Shown here: positions 1 through 6,371 of the stretch, in pieces
How positions within the stretch are numbered: position 1 is the stretch's first letter
Layout: each line of letters starts with the position of its first letter
NCBI GenBank assembly: GCA_016763715.1
Contig: JAESTG010000090.1
Span: 1-9,242, forward strand
Direction: 5' to 3'
Length of the DNA stretch: 9,242 nucleotides
Source: Flavobacteriaceae bacterium
Lineage (GTDB): Bacteria > Bacteroidota > Bacteroidia > Flavobacteriales > Flavobacteriaceae
Notes under the pieces: model-generated
What the model was told of the DNA's origin: nothing
The model's input: only the letters and a program-made list of their open reading frames with translations
Database searches by the model: none
Made by a program: the position numbers and the translations under genes

Positions 1-1426
1 ATTCTTTTTTCTCCATTTTAGCCTTTAACCAAGCATAAAAGCTCATTACAAAAACATCTTCTTTTCCTGCTTCCTTCCAATTAAAGGAAGCCTCTACTTT
101 TTCTTTAAAAGCTTGTGTATTTACTTTTTCTGGGTATTCATAATAGTACGCAGCCAATTGTACAAAAGTGAGTACTCGTTCTTCGTTTAGGGTTTTTAGA
201 GGTCTAGTGAATCGAGCTTTAAAACTTTGCACTCTGGAAAGTACAAGGTCGAGTTTGTCAAGTTCTATCAACAATAATATTTCAATAATATTTTTTTTGA
301 GTACCCAAATCCATCCTGCTTTTTTTTCATACCAAGTGTCACTATGGTGCATCGACTTAATGAGTTGATATGCCTGTTTAAACTCACTTTGTTGAAAAAG
401 ACTCATTACTAGTGTAAGGTCTATATCCAATGATTCACCCGAATAGTTTTGAAGGGTTGCAATTGCATCATTTGGAAGACCAGTATAATTTTGATTTAAG
501 GCTTTAATTACGATTAACTTTTCCCGAAATCGATTGTAATAGGCACGATTCTTCTTTAGCATTTCAATTTCCATTTTTTTTAAAAACTCCATTGATGCTT
601 CAAAGTTTTTCAAACGAAAACTTGTGTGCGCCATGAGGTGTAAAATTTCAATATGGTAGAACAGATGCTTATCGACTATTTTTTGTTTTTCAGAAATGAT
701 ACCATAAATCTTCATCATAAAAGGGGAAATAGGGTAAAAATCACTTTGCAGTCGGGCTGCTGTAGCTGTGATATTCATTAGCTGAAATAAGGATTTATAG
801 GTAAGGGTTTTGTCCAATTCAATTTGAAAATTCTCAAAGGCATCTGAGATAATATCGTTGATGGATTTTTCAGAATTTCGATGCATCTGAGCCTTGATGT
901 AGGCGTAGGCCATATTGAGCTGTTGCTCCTGTTGAAAATGCTTCATATTCTCTTGGGAAGCTGCAATTACTTCTGAAAGGAGTAGTTTTGAGTTTAGGTG
1001 TGCGTATTGAATTTTGGTGTGATATATTTCATTCAGAATAGAATAAACATCCAAGTTTAAGGCAGTTCTCTCTGCTTTTGAAAGGGTTTTGAAGCCGATT
1101 TTGTATTTCCGATGTTCAAAAAAAATCCTGCTAGCTAACAATAGTTTTAGGATATCCATTTCTTCGGAAGTTTCACCCGCGAAGCCTTTGGAAGCAATAA
1201 AGTCAATTAAACTGTCTTGTAGTCTTTTGCAAAGGGCGTGATAGGCATTTCTTGAAGGTTTTCCGTAGAGTTGTATGTCAATATCTTTGGTCTTTCCACT
1301 ATCTATTAATTTAAAAAGCGCACTGTTTTTCGTATCACCTCTACGGTTCTTTTTTTGAATGAAAGATAGGAATTCTCGTTTATTTTCTTCAGAAAAGGTG
1401 TCGATTATGATAGAAATATCACTCAT
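1..1426 (-). CDS. Long alpha-helical (TPR-like) hypothetical protein, 3' end beyond the window
   Basis: An uninterrupted minus-strand frame of 475 codons runs from the ATG at 1426 to the left edge with no stop, so the C-terminus is missing. The start is firm: the next ATG upstream (1434) meets a stop two codons later. The product is soluble, with no signal peptide or membrane segment. It is almost entirely helical with many paired Tyr/Leu/Ala positions, as in TPR-like helical-repeat proteins. The N-terminal ~80 residues (FSEENKREFLSFIQKK, then LYGKPSRNAYHALCKRL) look like a distinct conserved head. The rest consists of helical hairpins, for example around 255-305 and 340-390. I recognise the general look of a Bacteroidota hypothetical protein but no named family or catalytic motif. 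A role in protein-protein interaction is only inference from the fold type. It is divergent from the yiaA-like gene. Confidence 0.85.
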   Translation of the reverse strand, partial: MSDISIIIDTFSEENKREFLSFIQKKNRRGDTKNSALFKLIDSGKTKDIDIQLYGKPSRNAYHALCKRLQDSLIDFIASKGFAGETSEEMDILKLLLASRIFFEHRKYKIGFKTLSKAERTALNLDVYSILNEIYHTKIQYAHLNSKLLLSEVIAASQENMKHFQQEQQLNMAYAYIKAQMHRNSEKSINDIISDAFENFQIELDKTLTYKSLFQLMNITATAARLQSDFYPISPFMMKIYGIISEKQKIVDKHLFYHIEILHLMAHTSFRLKNFEASMEFLKKMEIEMLKKNRAYYNRFREKLIVIKALNQNYTGLPNDAIATLQNYSGESLDIDLTLVMSLFQQSEFKQAYQLIKSMHHSDTWYEKKAGWIWVLKKNIIEILLLIELDKLDLVLSRVQSFKARFTRPLKTLNEERVLTFVQLAAYYYEYPEKVNTQAFKEKVEASFNWKEAGKEDVFVMSFYAWLKAKMEKKE

Positions 1427-1513
1427 TTAAACATAAGATATTTATGTGAAAATAGCAATAAATATTGTGATAATATAACTTTTTAAAAATATTAAATCGT
1501 AAGTTTTTAATAA

Positions 1514-1544
1514 AAACAGTTTTTCAGAAAAAGGCAAACTGTTT
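1514..1544. promoter_or_regulatory. Paired AAACnGTTT operator-like element
   Basis: AAACAGTTT (1514-1522) and AAACTGTTT (1536-1544) are reverse complements of each other with a 13-nt spacer. Each is itself a palindrome around its central base, so they also form a direct repeat with centres 22 bp apart, about two helical turns. The downstream copy ends directly before the candidate -7 box of the yiaA-like gene. That geometry fits a dimeric regulator binding two sites on one DNA face, or a short RNA hairpin. The regulator is unknown. Confidence 0.4.
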
Positions 1545-1552
1545 CATATTTG
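1545..1552 (+). promoter_or_regulatory. Candidate Bacteroidota -7 box for the yiaA-like gene
   Basis: CATATTTG matches the Bacteroidota -7 consensus TAnnTTTG at all defined positions except the first. It lies 37 nt before the ATG at 1590, giving a plausible 5' leader of roughly 30 nt. No clear -33 TTTG is visible; that position falls in the operator-like element, as expected for a regulated promoter. Confidence 0.4.
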
Positions 1553-1589
1553 CTGCATAATCTAATTAAATCATCAAAACAAAACGATT

Positions 1590-2072
1590 ATGGAAAATCA
1601 AATGTTATCAGAAAAGAAACCAGTCAACGCACCGTTGATTGAGAAAATTGAAAAGAAGAAAGAAGAGTTCAATTGTAAACCAACTTCGGCTTTCGTTTCG
1701 GCAGCTTGGAGTGCTTTGTTTATTGGGATGGTTTCCTATTGTGTAGGATTGTGGAATGCAACTATGGAGTTGAACGAGAAGGGATATTATTTTACCATTC
1801 TATTGTTCGGATTATTTGCCGTGGTTTCGGTACAAAAAAGTGTTCGAGATAGACAGGAAGGCATTCCTGTTACTGATATTTACTACGGAATTAGTTGGTT
1901 TGTTACGGTCGCAGCACTGTTACTGCTTACCATTGGCCTATGGAATTCTGGTCTAGAATTGAGTGAAAAAGGCTTTTATGCTATGTCATTCGTACTCAGC
2001 TTGTTTTCTGCCGTAGCGGTTCAGAAGAACATAAGAGACACGAAGTTTTTAGAGCAGAAAAGCAGATCATAA
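1590..2072 (+). CDS. yiaA: YiaA/YiaB-family inner membrane protein
   Basis: The protein has 160 residues. A charged N-terminal tail (1-30, rich in Lys/Glu) is followed by two copies of the YiaA/B two-helix domain. Repeat 1 covers about 37-87 (GLWNA at 53-57, LNEKGYY at 61-67, VQKSVRD at 81-87). Repeat 2 covers about 100-150 (GLWNSGLELSEKGFY at 116-130, VQKNIRD at 144-150). The offset between repeats is 63 residues. Each repeat supplies two membrane helices, so four are expected (about 34-54, 66-82, 97-117, 130-146). The family is a small inner-membrane protein of unknown biochemical role, so the symbol is at family level only. The start is preceded by an A-rich leader without a Shine-Dalgarno sequence, normal for this phylum. 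It is followed by a hairpin cluster ending in a likely terminator, so it is probably monocistronic. Confidence 0.88.
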   Translation: MENQMLSEKKPVNAPLIEKIEKKKEEFNCKPTSAFVSAAWSALFIGMVSYCVGLWNATMELNEKGYYFTILLFGLFAVVSVQKSVRDRQEGIPVTDIYYGISWFVTVAALLLLTIGLWNSGLELSEKGFYAMSFVLSLFSAVAVQKNIRDTKFLEQKSRS

Positions 2073-2113
2073 ATCAAAAGGGGTGTTTACGTGAGGTAGG
2101 CACCCGTTTTGAT
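2073..2113 (+). other. Stem-loop 1 downstream of yiaA
   Basis: ATCAAAAGGGGTG (2073-2085) pairs with CACCCGTTTTGAT (2101-2113), 12 of 13 positions with one G-G mismatch at 2080/2106, enclosing a 15-nt loop. It begins directly after the yiaA stop codon. The 3' arm holds only four consecutive Ts, so it is a weak terminator on its own. Confidence 0.55.
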
Positions 2114-2115
2114 GA

Positions 2116-2134
2116 CAGGTTGTTCCATAACCTG
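2116..2134 (+). other. Stem-loop 2 of the hairpin cluster
   Basis: CAGGTT (2116-2121) pairs with AACCTG (2129-2134) around a 7-nt loop, which a G-U pair at 2122/2128 can close to 5 nt. It sits 2 nt after stem-loop 1 and abuts stem-loop 3. There is no U-tract, so it is not a terminator; it may be part of a larger fold. Confidence 0.45.
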
Positions 2135-2180
2135 AAACCCCACTGTACTTCGAATTATGGGAGTCGAAGGGTGGGGTTTT
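2135..2180 (+). terminator. Stem-loop 3, likely intrinsic terminator of yiaA
   Basis: AAACCCCAC (2135-2143) pairs perfectly with GTGGGGTTT (2171-2179). Inside, CTTCGA (2148-2153) pairs with TCGAAG (2164-2169) around a 10-nt loop, giving a long two-part stem. The 3' arm ends in TTTT (2177-2180) and is then followed by AATC. A GC-rich stem with a short T-run fits an intrinsic terminator. The mirrored A-run at 2135-2137 could give partial bidirectional activity. Confidence 0.65.
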
Positions 2181-2199
2181 AATCAAAACTAAACACATA

Positions 2200-2491
2200 A
2201 TGGCCGAACAAATTATACCTATTTCAGACCGCCAACGACTTATGGAAATTGGTGTAGTGGTTTTCACTGCCTTGGGAAAATTTCTATGTATGGATTTGTT
2301 GAACTGGCGATTTCCATTTGTAGCAGTTGTTGTCTTAGGATGGGTTATCTATGTTTTACGGTTATGTGTATCTAAAAGTGAAAAACCTGTATGTGTTAGG
2401 TTTGTTTCATGGTTGGTTAGGAGCTTTATTCTATTACACGGTGGTGGAAAGTGATCCTTTTGCAGATGTGTTTTTAAGGCTGTGGGCGTAA
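2200..2491 (+). pseudogene. CPBP-family intramembrane protease remnant with the middle deleted
   Basis: Two reading frames carry the two ends of one protein. From the ATG at 2200, MAEQIIPISDRQRLMEIG begins a typical N-terminus and first two membrane helices (to about residue 53, 2358). The frame then degrades and stops at 2454. Starting near 2354 in the next frame, 45 codons read FYGYVYLKVKNLYVLG, then LFHGWLGALFYYTVV, and end at the TAA at 2489-2491. That is the C-terminus of a small CPBP (CAAX-type, glutamic) membrane protease. The catalytic centre, with its EExxxR and FxxxH helices that lie between these ends in the family, is absent. Homologues as I remember them run to about 200 or more residues, so an internal deletion near 2345-2365 best explains the structure. 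It follows the hairpin cluster and precedes the DUF2157 gene. A functional product is unlikely. Confidence 0.72.
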
Positions 2492-2537
2492 ACCTATTCG
2501 CAGTCGTTTTAATGTATATTTATACTATAAAATTTGA

Positions 2538-3821
2538 ATGATGAGTTTAAAAATAAAAAGAGAGTTGACCGAACTAGTTGAGGCCAAAGTGATTTCATCA
2601 GAAGTCTCTCTAGATATTTCGAGCTATTATGCTTCAAAATTGAATAACAGCCCAAATAAGTTATTTGCAATTTTTGGAGTCCTCGGATCTCTTTTGGTGG
2701 GGTTAGGAGTGATTTTGATACTGGCTCATAATTGGGATGATTTTTCACGAACAACAAAAACCATTTGGACATTTATTCCATTGGTTGTTGGGCAATTGTT
2801 TGTGGCATATACTTTATTTAAAAAGAAAAGCGCAGCATGGAAAGAAACGGCTGCTACATTTTTGTTCTTTGCCATTGGTGCTTGTATCTCCTTGGTGAGT
2901 CAAATTTATCACATTTCTGGGTCGATGGAGTCTTTTTTATTGACTTGGATTGTGCTAGCCGCACCAATGGTATATCTACTTCGATCACATGCAGTTGTGT
3001 TATTATATCTAATTTTTTCGACTGTTTACGCTTGTGGTTTGGGCTATTTTAACGAATCCTCGCCATGGTGGTTCTTATTGCTAATCGCGTATGTCATTCC
3101 GTTCTATTATCAGCAATTGAAAACTGCTTCAACAGATAATCTTACGGGTATTTTTAATTGGCTATTTCCGCTTAGTTTGTTTATTTCATTGGGTGCTTTT
3201 ATCACTGGAAATGGAGCCATTGGATTTTTTATTTATGTAACGCTCTTTGGTTTGTATTACAATATTGGAAAACTACCTTTCTTTGTTAATCAAAGACTCC
3301 GATCCAATGGATATCTATTGTTAGGTTCTTTGGGAATGGTCATTACCCTTATGGTCGCTACTTTTGAATGGGTTTGGAACGAAAATAGAGTCTTTTACGA
3401 AAGTAATACCGACTTGGCAATTGCCATTTTCTTAGTGCTTGCAACTATTGGAGTGATGCTGTATTTGTTTCAGAAGCGAACCGTTCCATATTTTAATCTA
3501 TTTCAATTTGCATTTATATGTTTTGCCATTATTCTTGGAACCCAAAACCTACATCCCGAATTACCTACCATCCTCACTAATCTTTTAGTCTTTGCCCTGG
3601 GGATATTTGCGGTTTGGATTGGATCAAGACAGGAAAGGTTCAGTATTTTGAATTACGGATTACTTATTATTACGGTGCTTATCACCTGTCGGTTTTTTGA
3701 CACCAATATTTCATTTATCATTAGAGGGTTGCTATTCGTAGCTATAGGCGTTGGTTTTTTTGGCGCCAACTATCTGATGCATAAAAAACAACAAAAACAA
3801 AACACTGTAGATAATGAATAA
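2538..3821 (+). CDS. DUF2157 domain-containing multi-pass membrane protein
   Basis: The protein has 427 residues. A short cytosolic N-terminal helical region (1-40) leads into a chain of many hydrophobic helices: about 41-63, 76-94, 105-122, 132-147, 150-168, 176-190, and more up to about 415. It ends in a Lys/Gln-rich tail. The loop after helix 1 holds HNWDD (64-68), the mark I associate with DUF2157. The biochemical role of the family is unknown. The ATG at 2538 is followed at once by a second ATG (2541), and the shorter start is equally likely. It overlaps the next gene by 8 nt, and in many bacteria a GDYXXLXY protein is adjacent or fused to this domain, so the two are probably translated together and act at the same membrane. 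No convincing promoter is visible in the 46-nt gap behind the CPBP remnant; a TATAAAATTTG string at 2526-2536 is too close to the ATG unless the mRNA is leaderless. Confidence 0.88.
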   Translation: MMSLKIKRELTELVEAKVISSEVSLDISSYYASKLNNSPNKLFAIFGVLGSLLVGLGVILILAHNWDDFSRTTKTIWTFIPLVVGQLFVAYTLFKKKSAAWKETAATFLFFAIGACISLVSQIYHISGSMESFLLTWIVLAAPMVYLLRSHAVVLLYLIFSTVYACGLGYFNESSPWWFLLLIAYVIPFYYQQLKTASTDNLTGIFNWLFPLSLFISLGAFITGNGAIGFFIYVTLFGLYYNIGKLPFFVNQRLRSNGYLLLGSLGMVITLMVATFEWVWNENRVFYESNTDLAIAIFLVLATIGVMLYLFQKRTVPYFNLFQFAFICFAIILGTQNLHPELPTILTNLLVFALGIFAVWIGSRQERFSILNYGLLIITVLITCRFFDTNISFIIRGLLFVAIGVGFFGANYLMHKKQQKQNTVDNE

Positions 3822-4401
3822 GTTACTTATCACTATAGGATTTTTTATCATGCTTGCTGCTCAATGGTTTGTGCCTGGTAAAATGATTTCGGATCAAAAA
3901 AATGCATTAACCAATGGAACGCCTTATAAATTTAGGACCCAGCCTATTGACCCCAACGATCCCTTCCGTGGGAAATATGTACGACTTAATTATGAGGTCG
4001 ATAATGTAAACACTACTGATTCGGTGTGGGGTTATAAAGAACCAGTTTACGTCTATATAAAAACTGGAACTGACGGATATGTGGAGGCAACTGAGGTTAG
4101 TAAAATTTTGCTGGATACTAATCAGGATTATGTAAAGGCAGATGCAGGTTATTACTACAACAAAAAAATGCATTTTGACCTTCCTTTTAATAGGTTTTAT
4201 ATGGAAGAAAGTAAAGCTTTAGATGCCGAAAAGGCAATTCGAGTCACTCGGTTTTCTCAAGATAGTTTGGCTCCTGTTTGTTATGCCTTGGTATATGTAA
4301 AAGGCAATATAGCTGTACTCGACAACGTATTTGTTGGAGATGTTTCAATTAAGGAATTTGTTGAACAAGAACAGAAGGATACAGTAACGAAACGAAAATA
4401 A
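3814..4401 (+). CDS. GDYXXLXY domain-containing protein
   Basis: The protein has 195 residues. An N-terminal hydrophobic segment (about 3-20) is an uncleaved anchor or signal; the rest is a soluble domain probably facing the periplasm. The family hallmark appears as GKYVRLNY at 53-60, with Lys in place of the Asp that names the family. PxDPFRGKY surrounds it (49-55), and the second conserved block PFNRFYMEE lies at 124-132. Its start lies inside the end of the DUF2157 gene (8-nt overlap), which supports one operon and translational coupling. The molecular function of the family is unknown. The Lys/Thr-rich tail after residue 185 is likely disordered. The gene converges on the S41 peptidase operon across 38 nt. 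Confidence 0.87.
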   Translation: MNKLLITIGFFIMLAAQWFVPGKMISDQKNALTNGTPYKFRTQPIDPNDPFRGKYVRLNYEVDNVNTTDSVWGYKEPVYVYIKTGTDGYVEATEVSKILLDTNQDYVKADAGYYYNKKMHFDLPFNRFYMEESKALDAEKAIRVTRFSQDSLAPVCYALVYVKGNIAVLDNVFVGDVSIKEFVEQEQKDTVTKRK

Positions 4402-4439
4402 ATGATGGTGAACGGAGTTCATGCCATGGAGTTCCCCCT

Positions 4440-5771
4440 CTAATCTTCTCTCATGTTCTTATCAGTGTTTCCTCCTTGATAGTTGCCTTGCAAAGCCACT
4501 ACTTTATTATTTTCAGAAAGGAATTGTATTCTGAAGTCGGATAATCCGTCTAGCATAAATTCATCATTACTCAAAGGCACAAGCGAATATTTTCTACCTT
4601 TGGCTCTCTGGTAATACAGTTGATTGTTTTCAAAACGAACTACCCGAGGCCCATATTTTCCTGCGTACTTTTTGAGTGTCGCTATGTCTACTTTAACAGG
4701 ATTCTTTTCCGCTTTGATTGCTTTAATAGACCAATTGTAGAAATGAGCCATTTCTTCGTCATTGATTTTATCTCTTAAAGTTTCTAGGGCTTTTAGTTTG
4801 GCGGTTTCCAAGGCATCGGCCGCAGGAACTGCGATGTGCGGTATCACTCCAACACCCTCCCAGTTGGTATTGGTGATGGGGCTAATGGCCCTCCCAGTAG
4901 GTAACCAAATCATAAATCGGTCGTTTATGGGTTGCGTGCCACCAGGATGTGCTCCACCGCCTGTCGTCTCACCAATTAATGTAGCTCTTTCTAAGTTTTT
5001 AAGGTTGTAACTAAATTCTTCCGCAGCAGAAAAAGTGCTACCGCTTGTTAATACATAGACATCAGCATTTGGGTTTCTTTTACCTGGTACATACGGCAAT
5101 GTCCAAGTTTGTAGAGTGTCGTTGTTAGGTCGCATGTAAAAGTTATTCAAATGTACTCTGCCTTCAAAAAGATAGCTGGAAGTTAATTGAATCATTTGTG
5201 GGCTTCCACCTCCGTTAGCTCTTAGGTCGATAATAATAGCATCGGCATTGCTTAAAAAGTTCATGGCAGCCGTTGCAGTTTCACCTGCAAATTGAGTGTC
5301 TGCAAAACTTCTTAGGTCTAGGTAACCTATGTTGCCATCTAGAATTTCAACCTGTTTAAAACCAAAGTTGTCTCGTTGCAAACGACGCATGTAATTGTTC
5401 ATATATCGAGTGCTATCTGCTGGTGATACAGTTTGGTCGCGTTCCGCAATTTGTTCTGGGTTGAACATCACTCGTAGGTGTAAATCGTTACTAACCGCTT
5501 GTAAGTCTCTTGTTAGTATGTCTGCAAATTGGAAAGGGTCAGTAATCGATTTATAGGCTCCTTTCTTCTCATTTTCTTTGAGCTTATTGGCCATTTTGCT
5601 GGCAACTTTTGGAAATACGTAATTTCTATTTAAACGAACTCCAATAGAGTCGATGACGTTTTTGGTCTGCTGTGGGGTAAGACCTCGGTCAATTTCCTGA
5701 GCTAGGGATTTGGTAGGTAGCAATAACAACAAGATGATTGCTGCTGTGCTTAGTGATTTAAGTAGTTTCAT
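4440..5771 (-). CDS. Secreted S41 family peptidase (tail-specific-protease-like)
   Basis: The protein has 443 residues. A signal peptide covers about 1-24 (MKLLKSLSTAAIILLLLLP, cleavage after SLA before Gln25). The N-terminal helical part (about 30-105) resembles the helical cap of IRBP-like S41 peptidases and contains NDLHLRV (95-101). The S41 core runs from about 140 to 315: GNIGYLDLRSF at 146-156, DLRANGGGS at 182-190, and the catalytic-serine motif TFSAAEEF (246-253, serine 248). GETTGGGAHPG (267-277) and VIPHIAVP (309-316) follow. Residues about 360-432 form a beta-rich C-terminal domain (KYAGKYGPRVVRFENNQLYY) common in Bacteroidota S41 and beta-lactamase-like exported proteins. Key residues look intact, so an active envelope serine peptidase is likely; its substrate is unknown. 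It is downstream of, and overlaps by 4 nt, a MarR-type regulator, which implies joint regulation. Confidence 0.92.
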   Translation of the reverse strand: MKLLKSLSTAAIILLLLLPTKSLAQEIDRGLTPQQTKNVIDSIGVRLNRNYVFPKVASKMANKLKENEKKGAYKSITDPFQFADILTRDLQAVSNDLHLRVMFNPEQIAERDQTVSPADSTRYMNNYMRRLQRDNFGFKQVEILDGNIGYLDLRSFADTQFAGETATAAMNFLSNADAIIIDLRANGGGSPQMIQLTSSYLFEGRVHLNNFYMRPNNDTLQTWTLPYVPGKRNPNADVYVLTSGSTFSAAEEFSYNLKNLERATLIGETTGGGAHPGGTQPINDRFMIWLPTGRAISPITNTNWEGVGVIPHIAVPAADALETAKLKALETLRDKINDEEMAHFYNWSIKAIKAEKNPVKVDIATLKKYAGKYGPRVVRFENNQLYYQRAKGRKYSLVPLSNDEFMLDGLSDFRIQFLSENNKVVALQGNYQGGNTDKNMRED

Positions 5772-6232
5772 GATGATTGTTTTAATGGTTGTTCGATTTG
5801 ACTGTTGTTTGATTTGATTTTGTTAAGGATGTCTCCTAATTGATTGAGTTCGTTTTTTGTAATGCCTGCAGGGGAGGATGCTCTATTTTTTTGAATGATA
5901 GGGGGAAGGAGTTTGAGCACTTCCTTTCCTTTTTTGGTGATTTCTAAATTGAAACGTCTTCGGTCTTGATTATTTAGAGATCGGGATAAGTAATTTTTCT
6001 CGACCATAGTGTTAATCATACGAGTCATTGATGCGTTGTCGCGAAAAACTAAAACAGCAATTTCTTTTTGAGTTAATTCTGGGTATTCATTCAGAAACAA
6101 TAAAACCATGCCTTGATCAATGGTTATATCTTTGATGACTGATGAAATATTTTTCTGTGAGAATTTACGGTACTCTTTTATTGTGCTTTCAATTGCGTGA
6201 AAAATAGTTTCTGAGGGAAGCTCTATTTGCAT
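5768..6232 (-). CDS. MarR family transcriptional regulator
   Basis: The protein has 154 residues, normal for the family. An N-terminal dimerisation helix (about 8-35) leads to a winged helix-turn-helix at about 54-102. The segment TQKEIAVLVFRDNASMTRMI (54-73) holds the recognition helix. NNQDRRRFNLEITKKG (87-102) is the typical D-x-R wing and strand. C-terminal helices (about 104-140) complete the dimer interface. The start is the ATG at 6232; upstream bases give no strong ribosome site. Its stop overlaps the start of the S41 peptidase gene (ATGA, 5768-5771), so it heads that operon. An inverted repeat overlaps the probable -7 box upstream, so repression of its own promoter, and thus of the peptidase, is the likely mode. 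MarR proteins typically respond to small ligands or oxidants; the inducer is unknown here. Confidence 0.92.
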   Translation of the reverse strand: MQIELPSETIFHAIESTIKEYRKFSQKNISSVIKDITIDQGMVLLFLNEYPELTQKEIAVLVFRDNASMTRMINTMVEKNYLSRSLNNQDRRRFNLEITKKGKEVLKLLPPIIQKNRASSPAGITKNELNQLGDILNKIKSNNSQIEQPLKQSS

Positions 6233-6250
6233 GTCTCAATTAATTTGATG

Positions 6251-6258
6251 TAAATATA
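6251..6258 (-). promoter_or_regulatory. Candidate -7 box of the marR-S41 operon
   Basis: Read on the minus strand, TATATTTA matches the Bacteroidota TAnnTTTG box except for its last base. It lies about 18 nt upstream of the marR start codon and overlaps the operator-like repeat by two bases. No clear -33 TTTG is seen, so the call rests on this box and its position. Confidence 0.35.
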
Positions 6259-6274
6259 ATTGATATGTCAATTA
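6257..6274. promoter_or_regulatory. MarR-type operator (inverted repeat)
   Basis: TAATTGA (6257-6263) and TCAATTA (6268-6274) are perfect 7-bp inverted arms around TATG. An 18-bp AT-rich palindrome with this spacing is typical of MarR-family sites. A second, imperfect palindrome TCAATTAATTTGA (6236-6248) shares the TCAATTA word and lies between the -7 box and the start codon, with its centre about 23 bp from the first. Two such sites could support cooperative autorepression of the marR-S41 operon. Confidence 0.6.
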
Positions 6275-6312
6275 GTTCGGTGAACTTTATGAATAATTTG
6301 TGTTTTTGGTTA

Positions 6313-6329
6313 TTTTCTTCCGAAGAAAA
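6313..6329. other. Perfect 17-nt palindrome downstream of the 322-residue membrane protein gene
   Basis: TTTTCTTC (6313-6320) and GAAGAAAA (6322-6329) are perfect inverted arms around one base, about 43 nt past the stop of the minus-strand gene that ends at 6372. The stem is AT-rich and has no U-tract following it on the minus strand, so it is at best a weak terminator; it could equally be a protein-binding site. Confidence 0.35.
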
Positions 6330-6371
6330 AGGCTTGAATTTAATACACGTAATTTATAGTTATAACTTTAG

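Noticed and set aside
1438..1465. Inverted repeat ATATTTAT/ATAAATAT upstream of the left-edge gene
   Set aside because: Arms are pure A/T in a very AT-rich spacer, so an 8-bp match is expected by chance; no promoter box aligns with it.
1590..2072. The tandem similarity within yiaA as a recent duplication or assembly artefact
   Set aside because: The two halves are clearly diverged at the DNA level, and a double two-helix domain is normal for YiaA-type proteins.
2067..2267. Minus-strand 66-codon ORF across the hairpin cluster
   Set aside because: It reads through the hairpins and the antisense of the CPBP start, has no recognisable protein features, and is an artefact of inverted repeats.
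2526..2536. TATAAAATTTG as a promoter for the DUF2157 gene
   Set aside because: Spacing is one base off TAnnTTTG and it ends one base before the ATG, so transcription would begin inside the coding sequence.
4405..4427. Hairpin in the 38-nt gap between the convergent GDYXXLXY and S41 genes (ATGG-TGAAC with GTTCA-CCAT)
   Set aside because: The stem needs a 2-nt bulge, has a 3-nt loop and is not followed by a T-run on either strand, so I do not call it a terminator.
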